28,324 nucleotides of DNA from assembly GCF_031432425.1 (NCBI RefSeq), contig NZ_JAVKPH010000037.1, forward strand, positions 1 through 28,324. Direction: 5' to 3'. The notes below the pieces were generated by a model. That model saw nothing but the letters and a program-made list of their open reading frames with translations. It made no database searches and had not been told where the DNA came from. Each line of letters opens with the position of its first letter. Within the stretch, counting starts at the first letter, position 1. Origin of the DNA: Ruixingdingia sedimenti. GTDB taxonomy: Bacteria > Pseudomonadota > Alphaproteobacteria > Rhodobacterales > Rhodobacteraceae. The position numbers and the translations under genes were made by a program. Below are positions 21,473-28,128 of the stretch, piece by piece.

Positions 21473-22684
21473 TCATTCGAGGGGAAGTTCGCCTTGCTCA
21501 AACAGGTCTTCCGCTTCGACCTGACGCGTCAAGACCTTATAGAACGCAGATTCCCCCGAGCTGCCGGGCTTGAACGTCCTTGTCGTTAGGTCTTCGTCCT
21601 TCAAGTGGACGTCTTCCAAGACCTTCGCATAGGCCTCAACCGGCACGACCTTGCCGTGCATCTTTGCCAGGTCGCAGTAGATGTCCTTCAGGTGGCGCAT
21701 GAACGCACGGAAGGCGTTCGTCTTCGGCAAGATGCCGCTCTTGCGTGACGTGTCGGCCCAAGCATCGGGCCACTTGCCACGGACCGCGCGGAAGTAGTTG
21801 TCGACGTTGTCGGCGATGTCGAAGTCTCCATCCTCGCCAGAAATGAACATGTTCCTGAACGGCGTCCGCCGCTCTTCGTCACCTCGCACGGGTTCCAGCT
21901 TGCGGCCGTCGATGTAGGCGTTTCGGTCTGCGAACGGGTCCCGCGAAATAAGGTTGGTCAGTGCTTCCACAAAGGCGGCCTGCGTGATGGTCTCGCCGGT
22001 CCGTCCTGGCGTAACATATCCAAGCCTCTTGATGCGCTGGTGGAATGGGCTCGATTTCAGCCCATCCAATCCGACGGCGATGTTGTGGGCCGTGCGGAAC
22101 GGGCTCCGCGCCTTCGACAGATCTTCCAGTTCATAGACCAGGCTGCGGCTGACCTTCGTTTGTGCCAGGTTCACCGTGGCGAAAATCTGCGCCTGCACTG
22201 AAAGGTCCGCACCCACAAATATGGACACGTTCAGGTCAAACTCGGCGCCTCCGATGTCATACTTCTCGTCTTCGTTGAAGAAGCCCGCCAGCCGGTGCTG
22301 GCCATCGAGGACCCTGGCGATCTTGCCGAATGGGATCTCCTTCCCATCGCCGGTGTCCTTTGCGACATGTGCCTCGAAGAGGGTCATCTCGCGTTTGTCG
22401 GGGTCGTAGCGCACGCACGCTTCGTCGATGGCTACAATGATGGCCGTTGGGAAGGTTGGGTCCGGTGACAAAATGTAGTCGCGGATCTTCTTCACCCGGT
22501 CCTTGTTGATTGGGCGCTGCACACCAAGGTATCGTTCAACGTCCCGCTCTTCATTGGCAAGGCGCCGCACATCGCTGAACGTGATGTCCGTCACGACTTC
22601 GGCTGGAAGGCATGCAGAGAAGAACGAGCCATTCTTTTGCTTCACTTCTTGAACGGGGAAGGGGCCGACAAGTTTCTCTGCCAT
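21473..22684 (-). CDS. DGQHR-domain protein (DndB-like)
   Basis: A 403-aa protein. It carries RVLDGQHRLAGF (DGQHR at about 127-131), preceded by RPINKDRVKKIRDYI (about 57-71) and followed by IFATVNLAQTKVSRSLVYEL (about 168-187). These three blocks define the DGQHR family, distant ParB/sulfiredoxin-like proteins that include DndB, the repressor-like member of DNA phosphorothioation systems, and homologues in deazaguanine-modification islands. No dnd genes are here. ATG 22684 shares a base with the stop of the membrane-protein gene (GTGATG), so the pair is translationally coupled. It converges on the integrase. It may sense or bind DNA, or control its partner; function is unknown. Confidence 0.78.
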   Translation of the reverse strand: MAEKLVGPFPVQEVKQKNGSFFSACLPAEVVTDITFSDVRRLANEERDVERYLGVQRPINKDRVKKIRDYILSPDPTFPTAIIVAIDEACVRYDPDKREMTLFEAHVAKDTGDGKEIPFGKIARVLDGQHRLAGFFNEDEKYDIGGAEFDLNVSIFVGADLSVQAQIFATVNLAQTKVSRSLVYELEDLSKARSPFRTAHNIAVGLDGLKSSPFHQRIKRLGYVTPGRTGETITQAAFVEALTNLISRDPFADRNAYIDGRKLEPVRGDEERRTPFRNMFISGEDGDFDIADNVDNYFRAVRGKWPDAWADTSRKSGILPKTNAFRAFMRHLKDIYCDLAKMHGKVVPVEAYAKVLEDVHLKDEDLTTRTFKPGSSGESAFYKVLTRQVEAEDLFEQGELPLE

Positions 22685-23328
22685 CACTGTTCACCCCTGC
22701 GCCGTGCCATCTTTTCCTTGAAGTCTTCTTCTTCGCTCTTCTGTGCCGTCTCGAGTGAGAAGTTTACTGGTCCTTTTTCCCAAAGAATGACCGAATACCA
22801 GATGAGAAGCGAAGCGATATATAACATGTATCCCTTCTGCTGAAGGAAAATGGAAATGTATGTTGTTGAAAATACTGCGTTGTTTGTGTTTGCCCCGGCA
22901 TAGGCGATGAGCGTTAGAATCAGAATAATGATTGAAGTGAGAAACACTTTTTCGATTCCGCGCATTACGCCGCTGATGTCCTTGATGGTTAGCTTAACCT
23001 CCTTCTTTTCATAGGCATCATACACCTCGAACACGACATAAAGCATCGGGGCAAGGAATGCCGCCGAATAGACGAACATTTCAGTCAGAGTTAGCCGCCG
23101 CAGCACCTCGTCAAAGAACTGCTTCCAAACCTCGCCACCACCCGTCTTCGGGCTGCTTAGCGCAATGCTGGCGAGCACAGGAGACGTTGAGACCACCCAC
23201 AAGAAAAAGGCCTTCCACCCTGCGGCCTTCCAGTCTTCTTTCTTGTAGCCCCGAATGAACTGAATAGCGGCTCCGCACAGCAAGGCCAAAACCGCTAAAC
23301 TAAGCGCAAGATTAATGATGAACGCCAT
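22684..23328 (-). CDS. Five-TM membrane protein, partner of DGQHR protein
   Basis: A 214-aa protein of no family I recognise. Hydrophobic segments at about 3-25 (FIINLALSLAVLALLCGAAI), 38-57, 83-103 (EMFVYSAAFLAPMLYVVFEV), 128-146 (VFLTSIIILILTLIAYAGA) and 166-183 predict five membrane spans. Between spans three and four is a charged loop YEKKEVKLTIKDISGVMRGI, and the C-terminus is a highly charged cytoplasmic tail (QKSEEEDFKEKMARRRGEQ). ATG 23328 is the start because the in-frame upstream extension is out of character and GC-rich. Base composition is clearly more AT-rich than nearby phage genes, suggesting separate origin. A membrane effector coupled to a DNA-linked sensor would fit a defence or exclusion module, but this is inference. 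Confidence 0.65.
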   Translation of the reverse strand: MAFIINLALSLAVLALLCGAAIQFIRGYKKEDWKAAGWKAFFLWVVSTSPVLASIALSSPKTGGGEVWKQFFDEVLRRLTLTEMFVYSAAFLAPMLYVVFEVYDAYEKKEVKLTIKDISGVMRGIEKVFLTSIIILILTLIAYAGANTNNAVFSTTYISIFLQQKGYMLYIASLLIWYSVILWEKGPVNFSLETAQKSEEEDFKEKMARRRGEQ

Positions 23329-23381
23329 CACACAGATTTTCCCAAGGTTCAGTCGCACACTGCTTTGGAAGCATGGCGAAA

Positions 23382-23606
23382 TCAAGCCTCGGTTGTGAAC
23401 GCCCGCTCTTCGTATGCCCGCCGCAGCTGCTCCACCGCCTCTTCCCGCACGCGCTCCGTCGGCCACTCGCCCGGGCCGTTCACGCACCGGTCCACCTGGA
23501 CGACACCACCGCAGGGCAGGGGGTGTGTGAACCGGACGAACGTGAACCGTGGGTCGCTGACCAGCGGGGAAGGGGCATCGGTGATGGCGGCGGGGGAGAA
23601 GGTCAT
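23382..23606 (-). CDS. Small phage protein, unknown function
   Basis: A 74-aa protein, last of seven minus-strand genes that run from 25,301 leftward. The sequence has a beta-like first half (SDPRFTFVRFTHPLPCGGVV, DRCVNGPGEWP) and a charged helix at the end (REEAVEQLRRAYEERAF). No family recognised. Its start overlaps the previous stop by 4 nt (ATGA), which supports translation. It is separated from the membrane-protein gene by 53 nt with no clear terminator, so the DGQHR module could be read from the same transcript. Confidence 0.55.
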   Translation of the reverse strand: MTFSPAAITDAPSPLVSDPRFTFVRFTHPLPCGGVVQVDRCVNGPGEWPTERVREEAVEQLRRAYEERAFTTEA

Positions 23607-23908
23607 GGGGCGGCCTGGCGGGCTCGGTGCGCCGCAAGAACCAACAGGCGAGCGTGAGCTGATGGCGCCTCAATAAAGGCTGCCATCGCGTAAAAAATCG
23701 CAGCCGTTTTGTCATCGCCTTCCGTGGCGTTCATCATGGCTTCGTATTGCTCTGCGCTCAACCCAAACGTCGTAGCAATGGATTCGTGCGTGAATCGTCC
23801 TGCTTCTGCATTGCAGAAGGCATGCGCATACCTGGAGGTGGCATGGTAAAAGTCTGTTATGACGCGGACGGGCCGGCCATCCAGCCATTCACCGTCTATA
23901 GTCTGCAT
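23603..23908 (-). CDS. Small phage protein, unknown function
   Basis: A 101-aa, mostly helical protein beginning MQTIDGEWLDGRPVRVITDF, with a central FCNAEAGRFTHESIATTFGL and a C-terminal helix SAHARLLVLAAHRARQAAP. No family recognised. The ATG at 23908 shares a base with the upstream TGA (GTGATG), like the DGQHR gene start; GTG 23911 is an alternative. Part of the coupled seven-gene minus-strand unit. Confidence 0.55.
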   Translation of the reverse strand: MQTIDGEWLDGRPVRVITDFYHATSRYAHAFCNAEAGRFTHESIATTFGLSAEQYEAMMNATEGDDKTAAIFYAMAAFIEAPSAHARLLVLAAHRARQAAP

Positions 23909-24210
23909 CACGCCACCCCCGCCCGTATCGCCGCGAGCCGCAGCTTGTCGTGGGCCGACCCGAACAACAGACGGATGTGCTCGGCCGGCAGGATTTCCAG
24001 TGTCGCGTCTTTGAACGGCTGCTGCCTTTTGCGCACGATATCCAGGATGCCTGGCAGCTCCGCCGCCCCTTCACTGACATAGACCGTGGGCGAACAGACA
24101 ATGCGCATCGACTTGGGCATAGATGCGCTCGCGACGATGGCGCCGGTGATGTCGCGGCCGAAGGCGTAGGCCTCGGCCATGTTGCGGAAGACGACGATGG
24201 GGAGTGTCAT
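23908..24210 (-). CDS. Small phage protein, unknown function
   Basis: A 100-aa protein starting MTLPIVVFRNMAEAYAFGRD, an alternating strand/helix pattern continuing with ASMPKSMRIVCSPTVYVSEG and a Leu-rich helix with EILPAEHIRLLFGSAHDKLR. No family recognised. The start at 24210 is chosen because it gives an ATGA overlap with the upstream gene; the longer open frame would overlap that gene deeply. Third from last in the minus-strand unit. Confidence 0.55.
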   Translation of the reverse strand: MTLPIVVFRNMAEAYAFGRDITGAIVASASMPKSMRIVCSPTVYVSEGAAELPGILDIVRKRQQPFKDATLEILPAEHIRLLFGSAHDKLRLAAIRAGVA

Positions 24211-24485
24211 GGCGCCACCCGCTCGGCCTGCGCGGCCGCCGCCCAAGCCATGCGCTGGTGGGCGGAAAGACCGGCCACCTTGGCGTCGAAGTTGCACCGC
24301 ATCAGATGGGCGGTGTGTTCCATCGCAGCGTTCATCGGCTCGCACTCATGGATGAAATATCTGCCGTCTGGCATGCGGTATGACATCGACACCATAAGCT
24401 TGCGGTTGTGGATCCACGATACGAGCCCGCTCACCACGCGCGCCGGGTCGAACGCGAACGGGTCCGGGGCAGGGTGGTTGGTCAT
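24207..24485 (-). CDS. Small phage protein, unknown function
   Basis: A 92-aa protein, MTNHPAPDPFAFDPARVVSG followed by SWIHNRKLMVSMSYRMPDGR and a helical C-terminal half with HTAHLMRCNFDAKVAGLSAH. It resembles no family I can name. ATGA overlaps at both ends tie it to its neighbours. The high charge balance and lack of membrane segments suggest a soluble protein. Confidence 0.55.
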   Translation of the reverse strand: MTNHPAPDPFAFDPARVVSGLVSWIHNRKLMVSMSYRMPDGRYFIHECEPMNAAMEHTAHLMRCNFDAKVAGLSAHQRMAWAAAAQAERVAP

Positions 24486-24694
24486 GGCTTGCTCCCGGCA
24501 TACCGGCCCGTGCGGGTCTCGCGCTCGAAGCGCGGCAACTGGCTTGGGCGGGTCGCCTTCCAGGCCTCCATCTTCATCACCTCGTGGGCCGATGGTGGGT
24601 TGTCGCCGCCGATGCGCTTGAAGATGGCGACCATCTTCTTCGCCTCTGTGCGGCGCCGCTTGTGCCGGGATCCTTTGGAAAGCTGTTCGGTCAT
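24482..24694 (-). CDS. Small basic phage protein, unknown function
   Basis: A 70-aa strongly basic protein starting MTEQLSKGSRHKRRRTEAKK, with a middle IFKRIGGDNPPSAHEVMKME and ending RFERETRTGRYAGSKP. The Arg/Lys-rich start suggests nucleic acid binding, but no fold is recognised. ATG 24694 is chosen because it overlaps the upstream TGA by 4 nt; an upstream in-frame ATG at 24745 would lie well inside that gene. Confidence 0.5.
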   Translation of the reverse strand: MTEQLSKGSRHKRRRTEAKKMVAIFKRIGGDNPPSAHEVMKMEAWKATRPSQLPRFERETRTGRYAGSKP

Positions 24695-25101
24695 GCCGGC
24701 CTCCACGTCACGGTGGTTTCCTTGCCGCCGTTCAGCTCCTGCCACTCGCCATCCTCGCTGCGGAAGTAGGCCTTGCCGGTGATGGTGCGCGAGCCGTCGG
24801 CGGCTTGGGTAGCGGCGCCGGCCTTCTGCGCACGGCGGGCCTTGCGGTTGCCCGGAAGGGGCATGGCTGGGGCAGGGGCGACGGCGGTCTTCCAGTCGAT
24901 GTCAAGATCCATCGTCATGAGGTCGGTGAAGCCGACGCGCTGGCCCATCGGGACGACGACTTCTTCGGCGGGCTCGGATGGCTGCGGCTTGCCGCCCCAG
25001 ATGTCGTCAAGAATGGCCTTGGCCCGGGGCGGGTGCTGCCCGGCGACGTTCGTGGCGAAGTGCTCTGCGGCTTGAGCTCGGGTGATGCGTGGGGTGTTCA
25101 T
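24691..25101 (-). CDS. Phage protein with basic linker, unknown function
   Basis: A 136-aa protein. The N-terminal third is helical (NTPRITRAQAAEHFATNVAG, AKAILDDIWGG), the middle is acidic with TDLMTMDLDIDWKT, then comes a basic GNRKARRAQKAG patch and a beta-like C-terminus with GKAYFRSEDGEWQELNGGKE, ending TTVTWRPA. No family recognised. ATGA overlaps with both neighbours. The mix of acidic and basic patches may suit nucleic-acid or protein binding; this is a guess. Confidence 0.55.
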   Translation of the reverse strand: MNTPRITRAQAAEHFATNVAGQHPPRAKAILDDIWGGKPQPSEPAEEVVVPMGQRVGFTDLMTMDLDIDWKTAVAPAPAMPLPGNRKARRAQKAGAATQAADGSRTITGKAYFRSEDGEWQELNGGKETTVTWRPA

Positions 25102-25301
25102 GCCGCACCGCCTTCCGCGCCGGCAACGAGCGTGTTGTCGAAGTCGAAGACGTCGGTGTAGTCGACATCCAGTTCCATGTGCAGGATCTGGTCGCCTGGC
25201 TTACCGGTTGCGTATGCCTTTTCGAGCGATGAGAACACGCCCTGGACCTGCCACCCCGGTCCGGATGGTTTGTCGATGTTGGCAAGAATGTAGATCTTCA
25301 T
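25098..25301 (-). CDS. Small acidic phage protein, first gene of minus-strand unit
   Basis: A 67-aa protein beginning MKIYILANIDKPSGPGWQVQ, then GVFSSLEKAYATGKPGDQIL and an acidic HMELDVDYTDVFDF segment. No family recognised; the pattern (strand, long loop, helix, strand) suggests a small alpha/beta fold. ATG 25301 is preceded by a strong ribosome site, AGGAGGAA, about 9 nt upstream, the best in the seven-gene unit, as expected for its first gene. A promoter should lie between here and the attachment site, but I cannot place one with confidence. Confidence 0.6.
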   Translation of the reverse strand: MKIYILANIDKPSGPGWQVQGVFSSLEKAYATGKPGDQILHMELDVDYTDVFDFDNTLVAGAEGGAA

Positions 25302-25665
25302 GGGGCAAGTTCCTCCTCTTTTCCCTTGGGGAGGAATTAGGTAAGAAGGGACACGATCCAAAACTTCCGCACTGAAACGCCCAGAAACCACCCGAAATCA
25401 CAGGAAATGACCAGCAATACCGGAAACATTTTCCTGCACAATCAATAGCCTTACGCACCCACCGCTGCCCTCCGAAGGCAGAGGTCACAGGTTCGAATCC
25501 TGTCGGGTGCGCCACCCCCCCCCCCAGATCCGTCCCCGCAGGGGTGTGTGTGTGGCCATAGGCCCTTCCTCTGCCTGCCATCGCCCGCTTTCCGTACCGG
25601 CAGATCGCCCTGTGCCTGCACCCCCGGCGGGGTAGACTGCCGCCCGGAAGTTGCAGGAGGATGGC
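25302..25665. other. Gene-free stretch holding the prophage right end
   Basis: This 364-nt gap holds, from left to right, the leader of the minus-strand unit, about 130 nt of phage DNA without a recognisable gene, the tRNA-Arg 3' half at 25,465-25,514, a run of 11 C at 25,515-25,525, and about 130 nt of host DNA with a short GT repeat near 25,545. The host gene's ribosome site (GCAGGAGG) is at its end. I see no promoter, inverted repeat or second attachment core that I can support. Confidence 0.6.
25465..25514 (+). tRNA. 3' half of tRNA-Arg(CCG): prophage attachment site (attR side), partial
   Basis: Anticodon stem CTGCC/GGCAG (25465-25469, 25477-25481) with loop CTCCGAA, giving anticodon CCG; variable region AGGTC; T arm ACAGG-TTCGAAT-CCTGT (25487-25503); acceptor strand CGGGTGC (25504-25510), G73 and an encoded CCA (25512-25514). 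The D arm is absent, and sequence to the left is phage-like, so this is the tRNA end left behind by integration and not a working gene. A complete tRNA-Arg should stand at the other prophage end, outside the window. GCACCC at 25455-25460 just upstream could pair with the acceptor strand, perhaps by chance. Confidence 0.85.
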
Positions 25666-27048
25666 ATGGGGCAGGGGGGCGCGGGGTTGACGGCGCGGCT
25701 GGCAGGGCATGTGGCAGAGGTGGCGAACCGGCCGCTGACCGGTGCGGATACCGAGGCGATGCGGCGGCTCTTCCTCGACAATTTCATCGTCTCGCTCTGG
25801 GGCATCACCCGGCCGGCGGCGCGGCAGATCGCGGGCTGGTCGCGCCGGTTCGCGGGCACCGGCCCGGCGATGGTGCTGGGGGCGGACTGGACGGCCGACC
25901 CGTCGGTCGCGGCGCTGGTGCACGGCACGGCGGGCCACAGCTATGAACTGGACGACACCCATGACGTGACCACCAGCCACCCGGGCTGCGCCGTCATCCC
26001 CGCGGCGCTGGCGGTGGCGGCGGAAACCGGCGCAGGGCAGGCCGACCTGCTGCGCGCCTGCGCGGCGGGATACGAGGCGATGGCGCTGGTCGGCATGGCG
26101 GCGGGGGGCATGCAGACGGTGCACCGCGGCTTCCACCCGACCCCGGTCTACGGATCCTTCGGTGCGGCGACGGCGGCGTGGTGCCTGCGGTCCTGGGCGC
26201 AGGGGCGCGCGGTGATGGCGGCGGACCTGCAACGGCTGTGGGGGCTGTCGCTGTCGCAGGCCTGCGGTTCGATGCAGTTTTCCATGGAATCCACGGGGGG
26301 CGAGATCAAGCGCGTGCATGCCGGGTTGGGGGCGCGCAACGGCGTGCTGGCGGCGGATTTCGCCGGCCTGCCGGATGTGACCGCGCCGCTGCAATCGGCC
26401 GAAGGCGCCTATGGCGTCGCCGGCATCTTCGGCGGGCCGCTGAACGAGGTGACGCCGGGCGCGGCGTTGCAGATCCATGTCATCAGCCTCAAACCCTATT
26501 CCTGCTGCCGGCTGTTCCATTCCACCATCGACGCGCTGCGCGAGGTGACGGACGGCTTCACCCGCCCGGTGGAGGAGATCGCGGACATCCTGATCACCGG
26601 CCCCCGCCTGATCGCGGAACAGCACATGACGCGGGCGGAATCGGTGATGACCGCGCAATACAGCTGCCCCTATATCGTCGGCGCGACGCTGGCCTACGGG
26701 CCCACGCGCTATGACGCCTATGGCGAGGCGTTCCTGACCGACCGCCGCATCCTCGATCTGGCCGCGAAGGTCCGGTTCGAGGTCGATGCGGATATGGAGC
26801 GCACCTATTACCCCCGCCAGTTCGCCACCGGCGTGCGGATGCGCTTTGCCGACGGCACCACCCGCGCAGCGATGGTGGCCGACAGTCTGGGCACCGCGCG
26901 CAGGCCGATGGGCATCGACCAGATCATCGCCAAGGGCGACGGGCTGGCGCATCAGGGCAGTTTTCCCACCGGGCAGGATCTGGCGGCGGTGATCTGGAAC
27001 GACGCCGCGACGCCGGCGGATTTCGCCCGCGCGCTCAACCCCCGCTGA
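25666..27048 (+). CDS. MmgE/PrpD family protein (2-methylcitrate dehydratase-like)
   Basis: A 460-aa host protein, typical length for the family (about 450). Signs are the N-terminal helical part (DTEAMRRLFLDNFIVSLWGI), HGTAGHSYELDDTHD with the conserved Asp-Asp, the TSHPG turn, PTPVYGSFGAATAAW, and the second-domain LKPYSCCRLFHSTIDALRE. Family members include 2-methylcitrate dehydratase, cis-aconitate decarboxylase and many enzymes of unknown substrate, so the reaction is not assigned. ATG 25666 follows GCAGGAGG; the frame also opens at a TTG 25651, which is part of this ribosome site. The SnoaL-like gene starts 13 nt after the stop, suggesting an operon for catabolism of an unknown acid. 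Not part of the prophage. Confidence 0.9.
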   Translation: MGQGGAGLTARLAGHVAEVANRPLTGADTEAMRRLFLDNFIVSLWGITRPAARQIAGWSRRFAGTGPAMVLGADWTADPSVAALVHGTAGHSYELDDTHDVTTSHPGCAVIPAALAVAAETGAGQADLLRACAAGYEAMALVGMAAGGMQTVHRGFHPTPVYGSFGAATAAWCLRSWAQGRAVMAADLQRLWGLSLSQACGSMQFSMESTGGEIKRVHAGLGARNGVLAADFAGLPDVTAPLQSAEGAYGVAGIFGGPLNEVTPGAALQIHVISLKPYSCCRLFHSTIDALREVTDGFTRPVEEIADILITGPRLIAEQHMTRAESVMTAQYSCPYIVGATLAYGPTRYDAYGEAFLTDRRILDLAAKVRFEVDADMERTYYPRQFATGVRMRFADGTTRAAMVADSLGTARRPMGIDQIIAKGDGLAHQGSFPTGQDLAAVIWNDAATPADFARALNPR

Positions 27049-27061
27049 TGGAGGGAACACC

Positions 27062-27508
27062 ATGACCGACAGCCTGCACGCCCGGATCCAGCGCGTTATC
27101 GACATCGAGGACATCCGGACCCTGATGGCGAAATACTGCCACGGGATCGACAGGAAAGACGAAGAAACCTTCATGGGCATCTGGGCCGCGGACGGCGCCT
27201 ATATGCTGCCCCGGGGCGAGGCGAGGGGGACGGACGAGATCCGCGCGCTGGTGCACAGGGTCTGGCGGCAGGTGCCGAAATGCCACCACCACATCACCAA
27301 CCCGGTGATCGAGGTGACGGGCGACACGGCCACGGCGAAAACCGATGTGATCTATTTCCGCGAAACCGATGACGGCCTGCTGCAACTGCTGTCGGGGGGG
27401 TACGATTTCGCCTATGCCCGGCGCGATGGCCTGTGGAAGACGACATATTTGAAGTTTTCCAGCTTCGTGAACGTCAGCCCGATCTTCAAGGACAACATCC
27501 GCGGCTGA
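27062..27508 (+). CDS. SnoaL-like (NTF2 fold) protein
   Basis: A 148-aa protein. IEDIRTLMAKYCHGIDRKDE followed by FMGIWAADGAYML is the usual opening of the SnoaL_4/NTF2-like group (helix, then F-x-x-x-W/F-x-x-D-G-x-Y). CHHHITNPVIEVTGDTATAK forms the central strand pair, and the end YARRDGLWKTTYLKFSSFVN matches the final sheet. Members are small polyketide cyclases, dehydratases, isomerases or non-catalytic partners. GGAGGG precedes ATG 27062. Next to an MmgE/PrpD gene it probably acts in the same pathway; the substrate is unknown. Confidence 0.85.
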   Translation: MTDSLHARIQRVIDIEDIRTLMAKYCHGIDRKDEETFMGIWAADGAYMLPRGEARGTDEIRALVHRVWRQVPKCHHHITNPVIEVTGDTATAKTDVIYFRETDDGLLQLLSGGYDFAYARRDGLWKTTYLKFSSFVNVSPIFKDNIRG

Positions 27509-27513
27509 CCTTC

Positions 27514-27553
27514 GGGCGCGCGCGGCCCGCCTTCCGGCCGCGCGCCCGGCTTT
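27514..27553 (+). terminator. Possible terminator after the host operon
   Basis: GGGCGCGCGCGGCC at 27514-27527 can pair with GGCCGCGCGCCC at 27536-27547 with a 2-nt bulge and loop CGCCTTCC, followed by GGCTTTCTG. The stem is strong, but the T tract is poor, so termination is only probable. Confidence 0.45.
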
Positions 27554-27865
27554 CTGCATGGCGCTATCCGTGTGCGGGTGCCATTCACGATGGCTCGACC
27601 GGCGGGAACATGCGGCGGTCCGCCGATTCGTCTTGCCCGGATTTGCGGAAAAAGGTGCAAACGGATCGGCGAAAGGGGCGCTTGGCCCGCAATGGCCATC
27701 CGCCGCGCATCGGCCATGGCCCTTTCGGCGGCTTTCGGGCGATTTCGTGCGTCGGGGCTGTCCCGGCCCGGGTTTTCCGGCACGGTCATTGCAGGGACGA
27801 ATTCGGCCCACATATGACCTTTCAGGCATCCCCAATTCCGGGGATCGCGGAAACAGGAGGAAACG
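27554..27865. other. Intergenic host region without a supported gene
   Basis: About 310 nt between the SnoaL-like operon and the secreted-protein gene. Open frames here have no ribosome sites and read as Arg/Pro-rich shadow peptides. It should hold the promoter of the next gene, but I could not identify convincing -35/-10 boxes. The ribosome site AGGAGG at 27855-27860 ends it. Confidence 0.5.
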
Positions 27866-28128
27866 ATGCAGAACATGAAACGCAATGCCGCGTTGATCGC
27901 GCTGATTGCTGCCCTGGGTGCTGCCCCGGCCTTCGCACAAAGCACTGCGCCGGGTGGGGTGAGCCCGCCGGCGACCGACGACACCACCGTTCCGGGCACG
28001 CCCGACACCACCACCACCATCACGGTGACGCCGGGCTTCGAGGCGCCCGAAGGCTTCACCCTGGTGCCCGATTTCACCACGTTCTCGGCGGCTGAACTGA
28101 CGGGCGTCGATCTTTACGGCCCCGACGG
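27866..28128 (+). pseudogene. Secreted PRC-barrel-like protein, truncated by IS insertion
   Basis: The remaining part encodes a signal peptide (MKRNAALIALIAALGAAPAF, cleavage likely after AFA), a Thr/Pro-rich low-complexity stretch (ATDDTTVPGTPDTTTTITVT), and the beginning of a domain with SAAELTGVDLYGPDGA, the usual opening of PRC-barrel domains (L-T-G-x-x-V/L-Y-x-x-D-G). At about residue 88 the reading enters the terminal inverted repeat of an IS element, which adds LLHKSREGFIS and a stop at 28168. The rest of the gene should lie beyond the IS, outside the window. ATG 27866 follows AGGAGG by 5 nt. A periplasmic protein is expected; function is unknown. Confidence 0.65.

Noticed and set aside
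1..25514. Gene transfer agent cluster
   Set aside because: The integrase, excisionase-like gene, tRNA attachment site, lambda-type capsid and portal and lysis genes indicate a prophage, and the order does not match RcGTA.
25201..27180. 659-aa open frame on the minus strand across the prophage/host boundary
   Set aside because: It crosses the tRNA fragment and mirrors the MmgE/PrpD gene; the peptide is Arg-rich noise.
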